From the NCBI RefSeq assembly GCF_004004515.1, contig NZ_RXOL01000004.1, forward strand, positions 62,001 to 126,000: a DNA stretch of 64,000 nucleotides, written 5' to 3'. The DNA is from Croceicoccus ponticola. Its GTDB lineage: Bacteria; Pseudomonadota; Alphaproteobacteria; Sphingomonadales; Sphingomonadaceae. The position numbers and the translations under genes are program-made. Numbering within the stretch: the stretch's first letter is position 1; every line of letters starts with the position of its first letter. Under the pieces are notes generated by a model that saw nothing but the letters and a program-made list of their open reading frames with translations, was not told where the DNA came from and did no database searches. Below, piece after piece: positions 16,951 to 25,485 of the stretch.

Positions 16951-18705
16951 ATGACCTTCCGTCTTCGACAGATCGACACGGCAGCCAGCGGGCGCGAGAT
17001 CGTGCGCGAGACGCTGCTTGACCGGTCCTCGCTCACCATTGGCCGCGCTGCGGAAAACGAGATTCACCTGCCCGATCTCGCGGTCGAACCGCATCAGGCC
17101 CGCATCGCCCTGCGCGACGATGGCCGCATCGTGGTGCAGGCGATCGGTACCCTGGGCTTCACGCTGAACGGCGCCAAGACCACCTCGGCCACGGTCGACA
17201 GCCGGACCGGGGCAGAGCTTGGCTTTGGCACCTACCGGATCGCGATTTCAGCAGAGCCTGACGGAGCCGTCGCGCTCACCGTTCGCGTTCGCACGTCCGC
17301 CGGCGGTCCATGGGACGAGGCGGACAAGCACAAGTTCTCTCTCGCCGCCGTCCTTCCCGGCAAGCGCAGGACCGGGTGGACCCTTGCCGCCCTGATCCTT
17401 GTCGCCTTTCTGGCGGTGCCCGTGTTCAGCCACCTTACCCGTCCGGCCGAAGCCCAACATTCGGTCATCGGCGACCGCAGCTGGAGTACGGGGCAACTCA
17501 ACCTCGCCCACCACGGACTGGAGGACAGTTGCGAGAGCTGCCACGTCAAAGCGTTCGAACCCGTAAGCGATGACACCTGCCTTGGCTGTCACAAGGCTAT
17601 CCACGATCACGCCGACGCGCCGCAGCTTGACGTGGCGCGCGCTAGCGGTGGCCTTGGCGATCGGGCGCTCTGGGCGGTGGCGCACCGCTTTGGCAAACCC
17701 GGACCCGGCGCATGCAGCGACTGCCATACCGAGCACGAAGGCCTGCATGTACCGATCAAACCGGCGGGCCAGAAGTTCTGCGCCAGTTGCCACGCCACGA
17801 TGGACCGTCGGCTTCCCGCAACGAGCCTTGGCAATGCCGCGGACTTCGGCACGGCCCACCCACAGTTCACGGCCCGCATCTCGACCGGGGCCGGTTCTGT
17901 CAAGACCGTCCGCGTGTCGCTGGACGACAACCCCAAGGAACGGAGCGGTCTTTCCTTCTCGCACCGGTTGCACCTCGATCCGCTGGGCGGGGCCGCGCGC
18001 ATGGCGGGCAATATCGGGGCGGAGCGCGGGTACGAAGGCGTGCTCAGATGCAAGGATTGCCACCGCCCGACCGAAGACAAAGCGCGCTTTCGGCCGATCG
18101 AGATGGAGCGCGACTGCGAGGGCTGCCACAGCCTTGTCTATGACCGCGTTGGCCCGACCTTCCGTTCGCTCACGCACGGTAACGTCGCCCAGATGATCGC
18201 GGGCCTGAGGGCGACCGACCGTAGCCCGTCGCGGATTACGGGGCTGGGCCTGACACGCCCGCGACCCGGCCGCTATTCGGGGACCGGGCGCTATCACGCC
18301 AACTTCGCCGTCCCGGTCAGCGGCGAGGTGCTGCTGCGCCGCGCGCTTTCACCCGGCGGCGTTTGCGGCGAATGTCACACTCCGGACTTCAGGAATGGCA
18401 ACTGGACCGTCAAGCCGGTCGCGCTGACCGAACGCTACATGACGACCGGCTGGTTCGATCACGCCCCCCACCTTCGCGAGACGTGCACAAGTTGCCACAA
18501 GGCGGGACAATCGAGCAAGGCGTCCGACCTGCTGATGCCGAAAATCGCCCAATGCCGGACCTGTCACATGGGCGAAGACAATCACAAGGCCGATGTTCCA
18601 TCCACCTGCGCCATGTGCCATTCTTATCACCCTGGCGACATGGCGCCGTTTTCGCGCAGGCCTGCCCCCCTGCAGAAGTCTGCATCACTGCAGAAAATCG
18701 AATGA
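16951..18705 (+). CDS. FHA domain - transmembrane helix - decaheme cytochrome c
   Basis: A 584-residue protein of unusual build. Residues ~28-100 form a forkhead-associated domain (LTIGRAAENEIHLPDL, then HQARI and LGFTLNG). One transmembrane helix follows (about 142-161). The periplasmic part has ten CXXCH heme c sites: CESCH, CLGCH, CSDCH, CASCH, CKDCH, CEGCH, CGECH, CTSCH, CRTCH and CAMCH. FHA domains normally bind phosphothreonine, so the cytoplasmic head may read a kinase signal or dock a partner. It lies 13 bp after the cytochrome b gene and is the likely inner-membrane-anchored electron acceptor. Confidence 0.88.
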   Translation: MTFRLRQIDTAASGREIVRETLLDRSSLTIGRAAENEIHLPDLAVEPHQARIALRDDGRIVVQAIGTLGFTLNGAKTTSATVDSRTGAELGFGTYRIAISAEPDGAVALTVRVRTSAGGPWDEADKHKFSLAAVLPGKRRTGWTLAALILVAFLAVPVFSHLTRPAEAQHSVIGDRSWSTGQLNLAHHGLEDSCESCHVKAFEPVSDDTCLGCHKAIHDHADAPQLDVARASGGLGDRALWAVAHRFGKPGPGACSDCHTEHEGLHVPIKPAGQKFCASCHATMDRRLPATSLGNAADFGTAHPQFTARISTGAGSVKTVRVSLDDNPKERSGLSFSHRLHLDPLGGAARMAGNIGAERGYEGVLRCKDCHRPTEDKARFRPIEMERDCEGCHSLVYDRVGPTFRSLTHGNVAQMIAGLRATDRSPSRITGLGLTRPRPGRYSGTGRYHANFAVPVSGEVLLRRALSPGGVCGECHTPDFRNGNWTVKPVALTERYMTTGWFDHAPHLRETCTSCHKAGQSSKASDLLMPKIAQCRTCHMGEDNHKADVPSTCAMCHSYHPGDMAPFSRRPAPLQKSASLQKIE

Positions 18706-18718
18706 GACGGGGACGCAT

Positions 18719-19564
18719 GTGCTGATAGCCCAGATCACCGACATCCATCTCGGTTTCGAGCATAACCGGCTTGACGAACCCAATCGGCTGCGGTTCGACA
18801 GGTTGCTTGCCAACCTAGTCGAAGGCCCCGATCGCCCCGACCTGCTGCTCCTGACCGGCGACCTCACCGAGCATGGCGATATCGAGAGCTTTCGTGCGCT
18901 GGCCGATGCCGTGCGCGACCTGCCCTTCCCGGTCTGGCCGATGCCCGGCAACCACGACAAGCGCGGCGCCCTGCTCGAAACCTTCCCCAATTTGGCGGGC
19001 GAAAGCGGCTTCATCCAATACGCCCTCGATCTTGCCGGACTGCGGATCGTGATGCTCGACACCTGCGAGCCGGGGCGCCACGGCGGGGCGTTCTGCGAAG
19101 TGCGGGCGGACTGGCTGGCCCGCGAACTCGCAGCCCATCGCGAAACGCCGACGCTGATCGCGATGCACCATCCCCCCGCGCAAACCGGCATAGCGTGGAT
19201 GGACGTCGATCCGCACGAACCGTGGCTCGCACGGCTGGCAGATGTATTGCATGGACAAAACCAGGTGCTGGGTATCATCTGCGGCCACTTGCACCGCGCC
19301 ATCGTCACCGTGTGGCAAGGCATTCCGCTCGCCGTCTGCCCGTCGTCCGCACCCGCACTGGCTCTCGATCTGAATGCCATCGATCCGGCCAGACCCGACA
19401 ACCGTGCCCTGATCGTCGATGCCCTGCCCGCCTACGCGCTGCACCTTTGGACGGGCAGCAGTCTCGTCACGCATTTCGCGTCGCTTGATGAAGATCCGGT
19501 GCTCGCGCGCTTCGATAGCAAGATGCAGCCGCTAATCGCCGACATGATGGCGGAGCGGCCCTGA
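18719..19564 (+). CDS. CpdA-like 3',5'-cyclic-nucleotide phosphodiesterase (metallophosphatase)
   Basis: A 281-residue calcineurin-like phosphoesterase. All metal motifs are present in order: D-x-H in QITDIHLG, GDLTEHG, GNHDKR, MHHPP and GHLHR. The order and spacing fit class III cAMP phosphodiesterases (CpdA/Icc). GTG at 18719 is taken as start because the overlapping ATG at 18717 meets a stop at once. It is the fourth gene of the plus-strand redox operon, 13 bp after the FHA-decaheme gene. It probably degrades the nucleotide that the two cNMP domains of the operon's first protein bind. Its 3' end overlaps the convergent decaheme gene by 33 bp. Confidence 0.82.
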   Translation: MLIAQITDIHLGFEHNRLDEPNRLRFDRLLANLVEGPDRPDLLLLTGDLTEHGDIESFRALADAVRDLPFPVWPMPGNHDKRGALLETFPNLAGESGFIQYALDLAGLRIVMLDTCEPGRHGGAFCEVRADWLARELAAHRETPTLIAMHHPPAQTGIAWMDVDPHEPWLARLADVLHGQNQVLGIICGHLHRAIVTVWQGIPLAVCPSSAPALALDLNAIDPARPDNRALIVDALPAYALHLWTGSSLVTHFASLDEDPVLARFDSKMQPLIADMMAERP

Positions 19565-22500
19565 TCCCTTGCCGCGACTGGCCGTCTGCAAGGCCGGGCG
19601 CCAGAGGTGCATGTCGATGTCGTTGCTGACCTTGTATGGCCGACCATTGGCGTCGAGGAACAGCGCTTCCATCTCGCTGCGGGTGAAGGGCCGCGAGCCG
19701 AGACGACCGAACACCGCCATTTGCCCGCCCGTTTCGTCGACCGCCCGGTCCCGGTCGAGCCCCTTCGACAGCGACAGCGCGGGCGAAGGCGTTCGCGCCC
19801 AGGCAATCAATTCGGGCTTGGGCGCCGGCGAAAAGCCGTAGAAATTGGGCTGACTTTCGGGCGAGGTAAGCTGAATGACCTTCAACCCGTTCCGTCCGTC
19901 GGCCACATAGGCAAAGGCAGAGGCATTGGTGGAAGCGACGATCACGTCCTGCGCATCGTCCATCCGGCCACCGAAGTCTTCCCGCAGGTAGATCCTCGGC
20001 GCGATCGGGCGGGTTACGTCAACGATCACCAGCCCTTCGGCGCCGGCCGCGACATAGGCGTAAGTGCGCGCGACATAGACCCGCCGCGCATCGGCCAGCG
20101 GCACCGTCGCGGCTGGCATGGCGACGGGATCGTGCAGGTCGGTCACGTCGAACAGCTTGAGACCATCGGCATCGGTGACCCACAGATGGCGGAACTGGAC
20201 CGCGCTTGCCCGCGCATCCTTCAGCGGCCTGATCGCGGCCAGCGCCGGGTGCAGCGGGTCCGACAGGTTTACCACCACCAGCCCGGCTTCGGCGGCAATA
20301 TAGGCCACTTCCCCCGCCAGCACGATATGGCGCGCGCCATTCAGGACGCCCTGTGGATTCCAGGTGACCGCCCGCTTCAGCCGGTTGTTGCGAAACTCGC
20401 CATCGGCCAGCGACTCGATATTGACCATGATCAGCCCCTCGACGCTGTCGGTGACCGCGGCATAGCTGTAGATCGGCAGGAACGGCTGTTCCTGGTTCAT
20501 CTGCCGCAGTCCGGGCGTGTTGCGCAGCGGATTGACCGGCTGGTTGGTTGCCAACGCCATGCAGGTGGCGTTCTTCGATTTCACCCGCGTCTTTTGGCCC
20601 AGCGGCGAAAAGGGTGCGGCGACGATGCGATCGGAAAAGCCCTTGTTGCCGACCGAGGCGGCGTCATAGACGTTGAAACCGCCCCTCCCCTCGGCAAGGA
20701 ACATGTATTCCCCGCGAAGCTGAAGGCAGCCGACTGCGTCGCGCGTGCCCTGAACGACGTTGACGAATTCTTCCAGCGCGTGCGTTTCGCCCGAGGCACT
20801 GGCGTCGAAAGTCTTGCCGCGTACCCAGTTCTTCAGCTCGCGCCCGTTCGCTTCGACATGCAAGGCATAATAGTCGGGATAGGCGTATTTCTGCAGGTAG
20901 GAGCCGATCACGGCCTGCGGTTCATCCCATTCGGTCACCCGAACCGCTTCGAAGCCGCCTGCCAACCCCGCCCAGGCATGAAGTCCGACGAAATTGACGT
21001 AGTTCGTGCCAAGCAGCAGCAGCTGCGCCATGATCGCATTGTTGTCGTCATCGGCGGAAAGGTGGCAATCGACGCAAGTCTTGGTCTCGGTCGTGCGCAC
21101 GGTGTGCGGAAAGTGGGGGGCAAAGGCCTGCGAGGAAAAGCCGATGCCGCTGATCGGCGGCTGCTGGATATAAATGCGCTCACGATTGATGTTGGTGGAC
21201 GACAGCACTAGCCCCGAACTGGACCGGACCGGCGCGATCTGGTTGCCCTTGGTCGTCATGTGGCGCCCAAGCTGGAACATCTCGTCGCGGGCCACCTGCG
21301 GGTTATAGGTCGCAAAGTTGCGCGTCTCGTCACCTTCATAATGGTGCGTCCGCGTCTTCCAGTTCGCCTCGACCGGCAAGTGACACCCGCCGCAACTGGT
21401 CGTCCAGCTGAGGTGGCAGGTGAAGCAGGCCATCTTGTCTTCGCCATGCGCCCTGTCGGCCAGCGGCACACCGGGGCCGAAGGCAAAGCCGTTGGTCGCG
21501 ACTGACGTGCTCATCAGCTTGGCCCGCGCGGCCTTGGCGTTGAACCGCGGGGAACTGCGGTCGACCGTGTCCTTCACCAGGCTCACCCGCCATTCGAGGT
21601 CGGGATCGACGATCGATCGCTGGATCAGCACCGTGCGGTTCGTGTCGTCCACCGTCCATTCGAAGCGGCGCTTGCCATCCGGGTTGCGCAGCAGGGCCAG
21701 ATTGGTGCCGCCGGGCGAAGCGGCGGGGCCGGAGGTCCGCAGGTTCGGATAGGCATCGGCTGTCCCGTGACAATCCTTGCACCCGATCTCCACCGCATTG
21801 GCCACTTCGCCGTAGATCAGGCCGTTGCCATGACTGTCCTGCGCAAAGTGACAATCAGCACATTGCAGGCCCTTTTCGGCGTGAATGTCCATGAGGTGCA
21901 CGCTCTTGCCCGGGTTGGTACCCGGCGGGACGAACCTGCCTTCGTCACCCTTGCGCCATTTCTGCGGATCGTCGGGCGCAACGACCTTTCCGTCCGCGTC
22001 GAGCAGGTTGCCCTCGCTGTCGCGCTTCAGGACCGCGCGGAAGTTCCAGCCGTGCCCGTGATAGTCGGCAAACTGCGTGTCTTTGAGTGCGGGATTAAGG
22101 TCATGAACGTTGCGCAGAAAATCCAGATCCGCCCATTTCCCGCGCGGCGCCGCACCTTCGGGATTGCGCTCCAGCACTGCGTGAACTTCAGCAGCGGTGG
22201 GGTATTTCTGCGTTTCCGGCCACATCGCGGGCGCGTCGGCTTCGTAGTCCCACATGGTATAGCCAAGGTAGGAATTGAGGAAGATGTTGGGCTGGTGCAT
22301 GTGGCAGTTCATGCATTGCGCGGTGGGAATGGCGCGGGTGAAGACATGGCGCAGCGGATGGCCCGTTTCCTTCTTGACCACGCGATGTTCTTCGCCCCCG
22401 GTGTCGTGCTCGCCCTTCAGCGCGCCATGCGCCGCCTCGGTCTTGCCAGCGATGGTCGGGTCCACCGTAACGCTCTGCCCGTCGCGCCCGTATTGCGCGT

Positions 22501-23569
22501 AGATCAGGCTGTGGCGCGGCTCGCGGTCGTTGGCGTAGATGACGTGACAGCCGGTGCAGCCGGAATGGCGATAATCGCCCGGCTGGTCGTTGGTGCCCAT
22601 GAACCACATGAGAGGATCGTTGAGGCGGGTCTTGTGGATGTTCAGCACGGGGATCGCGATGCGCAGGCCCGTGCCCGGCCCGCGATTGGATTGCCTGAGA
22701 TCGGGTCGGCCCGGTTCTTCCAGCCGCTGGATGCTGCCCGCAGGATTGGGCAGGCCGACTTCGGGGAACTGGGTGGCGATATTGCGCCCGCCCCGTTCGA
22801 ACACCCGGAACACATCGCCCGGCGGGATCACCTGCCATCGCGGTAGCGGATAGAGCTCCGCCAAGGCACCGCGTGCCTTCTGCCGCTCGGTCACCTGGCC
22901 AGGTTCCTTGCCGGGCGAGACGATCTTCGCCGGCTGGCCGTTGCGGGTATAGGCCTCGCCGAAAATGTAGTTCTTGAAGGGGACGATGCCGTTGTTATAG
23001 GCCGCGCCGCCCCACAACATCGCGCCCGACGCCATGAGCGATCGCTCCGCCACTTCGATCACCGGCAGATGGCACGCGCCACAAGCCTCTCGTGCCACCC
23101 GATAGTCGCCCGGATTGACGAAGCGAACATATTCCGGCGCTTCCTTGTTGAGCAGGGCGTAACTGCGCTTGGGATTGGCGGACGACGGGTAGTGCCAGCT
23201 TTGGGGATAGCGCGGCAGCACGTGCGCCCTTTCGCGCGCGGCGACATAGGCCGGATCGTCGTGCGCGAGCGCCGCATTGCCCATTATCGCGGGGTCGCCG
23301 CCGTGGCAATCGGTGCAGCCCAGACGAACCGCCGGGGTCGCGTGCATCGTCGGTGAGTCGGATTTGACATGGCACGAAACGCAGCCTGCCGATTTCAATT
23401 CGGCTTCGGCCGCCGTTTGCCGCGCGGGTGCCGGCGGATAGAGCGCATAGTTACGCTCGACCGGCTTCTCTTCGTCGCTCGCGCGGCCCGGCTCTGCCGA
23501 CACGATGGCCAGCGCCAGCGCGATCATGGCCAGCACGAGCGCATTAAGCCTGAGGGGAGCAAGGCGCAT
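19532..23569 (-). CDS. Decaheme cytochrome c with C-terminal LVIVD repeats (1345 aa)
   Basis: A very large exported cytochrome. A signal peptide spans about residues 1-32 (LVLAMIALALAIVSAEPGRA). Ten CXXCH sites lie between about residues 62 and 835: CVSCH, CTDCH, CGACH, CTGCH, CMNCH, CADCH, CKDCH, CFTCH, CGGCH and CVDCH. From about residue 980 to 1260 there are five or six LVIVD-type repeats (AEAGLVVVNLSDPLHP, DADGLKLFDVTDLHDP, GAEGLVIVDVTRPIAP), predicting a beta-propeller. ATG at 23569 overlaps the barrel gene's stop (TGATG), so longer starts are rejected. Likely site is the periplasm or outer surface with the barrel as partner. A sphingomonad repeat lies inside the 3' part of the gene. Confidence 0.88.
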   Translation of the reverse strand: MRLAPLRLNALVLAMIALALAIVSAEPGRASDEEKPVERNYALYPPAPARQTAAEAELKSAGCVSCHVKSDSPTMHATPAVRLGCTDCHGGDPAIMGNAALAHDDPAYVAARERAHVLPRYPQSWHYPSSANPKRSYALLNKEAPEYVRFVNPGDYRVAREACGACHLPVIEVAERSLMASGAMLWGGAAYNNGIVPFKNYIFGEAYTRNGQPAKIVSPGKEPGQVTERQKARGALAELYPLPRWQVIPPGDVFRVFERGGRNIATQFPEVGLPNPAGSIQRLEEPGRPDLRQSNRGPGTGLRIAIPVLNIHKTRLNDPLMWFMGTNDQPGDYRHSGCTGCHVIYANDREPRHSLIYAQYGRDGQSVTVDPTIAGKTEAAHGALKGEHDTGGEEHRVVKKETGHPLRHVFTRAIPTAQCMNCHMHQPNIFLNSYLGYTMWDYEADAPAMWPETQKYPTAAEVHAVLERNPEGAAPRGKWADLDFLRNVHDLNPALKDTQFADYHGHGWNFRAVLKRDSEGNLLDADGKVVAPDDPQKWRKGDEGRFVPPGTNPGKSVHLMDIHAEKGLQCADCHFAQDSHGNGLIYGEVANAVEIGCKDCHGTADAYPNLRTSGPAASPGGTNLALLRNPDGKRRFEWTVDDTNRTVLIQRSIVDPDLEWRVSLVKDTVDRSSPRFNAKAARAKLMSTSVATNGFAFGPGVPLADRAHGEDKMACFTCHLSWTTSCGGCHLPVEANWKTRTHHYEGDETRNFATYNPQVARDEMFQLGRHMTTKGNQIAPVRSSSGLVLSSTNINRERIYIQQPPISGIGFSSQAFAPHFPHTVRTTETKTCVDCHLSADDDNNAIMAQLLLLGTNYVNFVGLHAWAGLAGGFEAVRVTEWDEPQAVIGSYLQKYAYPDYYALHVEANGRELKNWVRGKTFDASASGETHALEEFVNVVQGTRDAVGCLQLRGEYMFLAEGRGGFNVYDAASVGNKGFSDRIVAAPFSPLGQKTRVKSKNATCMALATNQPVNPLRNTPGLRQMNQEQPFLPIYSYAAVTDSVEGLIMVNIESLADGEFRNNRLKRAVTWNPQGVLNGARHIVLAGEVAYIAAEAGLVVVNLSDPLHPALAAIRPLKDARASAVQFRHLWVTDADGLKLFDVTDLHDPVAMPAATVPLADARRVYVARTYAYVAAGAEGLVIVDVTRPIAPRIYLREDFGGRMDDAQDVIVASTNASAFAYVADGRNGLKVIQLTSPESQPNFYGFSPAPKPELIAWARTPSPALSLSKGLDRDRAVDETGGQMAVFGRLGSRPFTRSEMEALFLDANGRPYKVSNDIDMHLWRPALQTASRGKGSGPLRHHVGD
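19755..19795. repeat. Sphingomonad dispersed repeat inside a gene ('ALSLSKG' type)
   Basis: On the minus strand the decaheme gene reads PSPALSLSKGLDRDR here. ALSLSKG is the usual translation of a short dispersed repeat common in sphingomonad genomes. It interrupts the cytochrome after its last LVIVD repeat without breaking the frame. The repeat is recognised from memory, and only one copy is in this window. Confidence 0.45.
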
Positions 23570-25485
23570 CAGTAGCTCACGATCGCGTTGGCAAGCAGCG
23601 AATAGTAATTGCGGTTCCCCCCGGCATTGTCGAACAAGTCGCGAAATCCGCTGCCGGGCAGCAAGGCCGCCCCCGACAGGCGGAACACGATATTCTGCGT
23701 CGCCATGGGCCGCCAGATCGTGGCGACAGACAGGTCCCAGCCAATATTTGCAGGAATGCTGCCTTCGTTGCGCAAGGCTTGCAAGGTGGCCGTGTTTTCG
23801 AACCAAAGGTGGTTGGCATTGCCCGAAACGCGCAGTTCCGGCGTAAGGTCGAAGTCCGCACCGCCGCCCAGCAACACCGTTCCGGGATTGTTGAAATTGG
23901 ACTGCCCCTGCTCTTTCGAGGAGCGCAGCGCATTCAGGATGCCGTTGCGACCGTTGATGGCCACCGCCCTGCCGCCACCTGCGAAAGGCAGGCTTTGCCT
24001 GATCCAGTAACTGGTATCCGCGCCTGCGAAGATCGGGTTTTCGAAAATCGCGTCAAAACCGTTTTCCCGGTCATCGTACGGGTCGGCATCACCGCTGGCA
24101 TATAGCGCAGAAAGGCGAAATCGCATCCAGTCGCGGTCGTAGCTCAGTTCTGCCGCGCCGAAGACGGCCCGGATGTCAGCCGGCTGATCGGTGAAGAAGC
24201 TGTTCCTGTCTTCGCCCAGCGCGCCATAGGCAGAGGCCGTCAGGTTGATCCTCCCGATCCGGCCATCCGCGTTGTAGCCGATGTAAACCACATCGTAATC
24301 GCGCGGGCGCAGCGTTCCCAGAAGCGCCGGCCGAACGGGGAAACCGTTGTCGTCGATCTTGAGCCGGCCTGCTTCCCGATTCCGGTTGTATACCACCGTG
24401 ACCTGGCTGGTGAGCGCGGGGATCAGGAAATCCTGCCGGTAGATATTGGCGACAAAGATCCAATCGTTGCGCGGCCGGTCGGTGAGGTTGTTCAGGCCGC
24501 TGTTGGTGTCTTTCTCCAGCCGCCAGAAGGCACCGAGATTGTACTGCACCCGGTTGTTGTCCCGCGTGCCGAACAGGCGCACGCCCAATTGCTGGTCATT
24601 GAAGAGAAAGCCGCGAAAATCGTTCTGGAAAGGCTGGATGCCGACGCGGATGGAATCGAAGTCGTACCGGTCGGAGGTGTTGCGGATATGATAGTCGACG
24701 AAGGCTTCCTGCACCCCCAGAAAATGGTCGGTGCGCACGCTGGGCTTCGACGGTTCGACGAACAGGATGCGGCGTTCCGCGACGTTGGCGTGATTGATAT
24801 TGAGCGCCAGCGCCAGGCGGTATTCGATTTCAGGCGGCTTGAACGCGGTGCTGCCTTTGATGAGCGCAGCACCCGCAATGAAGGTCTGCGAGACGAGGAA
24901 GCTCGCATCCTTGCCGAATACGTCGAGGCTACCGGGCCGCTCGGTCGTCTGCACTCCAACGGGGATCGGGAACGTGCGCGGCTCGATGACCGTGTCGCTG
25001 ACCAGATTGGCGGCGAAGAACCAGTCGTCCCCGGTGATCGGCAACCACGGCACCTTCGACCGGTCGATCGGGCGGTCGCCCTTCAACGTGTTCTGATGAT
25101 AGGGATCGAACCACCGTGCCTTGACCATGCCCAACGTTTCGATGAGCCGCCAGCGATCGGGGATCGGGAATTGATCGGTGGGAAAGGCCTCTGGCGGCGG
25201 TGCGCGAACCGCATCGACATTGTGTTGCGTCACCTGTTCGGGCAGGGGCTTGACGTAACCGGGCCTCTGCCGCCCCTCCAGCATTTCGTCCTCGACGTCG
25301 GGAACCGGGATCGCATCAGGGTCCACCACGGGTTCGTCGCCAGCCTCAGGCGCGGCAACGGGCGGGGCTACGGCGGGTGGAGGCAATCCGGAATCAGGCT
25401 CAGACCCCGCAGGTTGGGCCAGCGCGGCTTGGGCCATCAGCAGGGCCAACAGACAATGGCCCGCCACCGCTACAACCCTTCGCAC
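23569..25485 (-). CDS. Large outer-membrane beta-barrel protein (putative porin of a cytochrome conduit)
   Basis: A 638-residue exported protein. The signal peptide is about residues 1-23 (ALLMAQAALAQ). A Pro/Ala/Asp-rich stretch of ~65 residues follows, then a long run of alternating beta strands ending in an aromatic C-terminal residue (NAIVSY), as expected for BAM-assembled barrels. The barrel part (~500 residues) is near the size of MtrB/PioB-type porins, though I see no N-terminal CxxC. GTG start at 25485, inside the end of the lipoprotein gene (16-nt overlap). Its stop overlaps the start of the decaheme cytochrome. Tight coupling to a decaheme gene suggests a porin-cytochrome pair. Confidence 0.75.
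   Translation of the reverse strand: MRRVVAVAGHCLLALLMAQAALAQPAGSEPDSGLPPPAVAPPVAAPEAGDEPVVDPDAIPVPDVEDEMLEGRQRPGYVKPLPEQVTQHNVDAVRAPPPEAFPTDQFPIPDRWRLIETLGMVKARWFDPYHQNTLKGDRPIDRSKVPWLPITGDDWFFAANLVSDTVIEPRTFPIPVGVQTTERPGSLDVFGKDASFLVSQTFIAGAALIKGSTAFKPPEIEYRLALALNINHANVAERRILFVEPSKPSVRTDHFLGVQEAFVDYHIRNTSDRYDFDSIRVGIQPFQNDFRGFLFNDQQLGVRLFGTRDNNRVQYNLGAFWRLEKDTNSGLNNLTDRPRNDWIFVANIYRQDFLIPALTSQVTVVYNRNREAGRLKIDDNGFPVRPALLGTLRPRDYDVVYIGYNADGRIGRINLTASAYGALGEDRNSFFTDQPADIRAVFGAAELSYDRDWMRFRLSALYASGDADPYDDRENGFDAIFENPIFAGADTSYWIRQSLPFAGGGRAVAINGRNGILNALRSSKEQGQSNFNNPGTVLLGGGADFDLTPELRVSGNANHLWFENTATLQALRNEGSIPANIGWDLSVATIWRPMATQNIVFRLSGAALLPGSGFRDLFDNAGGNRNYYSLLANAIVSY

Noticed and set aside
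19607-21211. Long plus-strand open frame (534 codons) within the decaheme gene
   Set aside because: It is the antisense shadow of a gene with ten heme motifs; its own translation is Arg/Gly/Pro-rich with no domain or signal.
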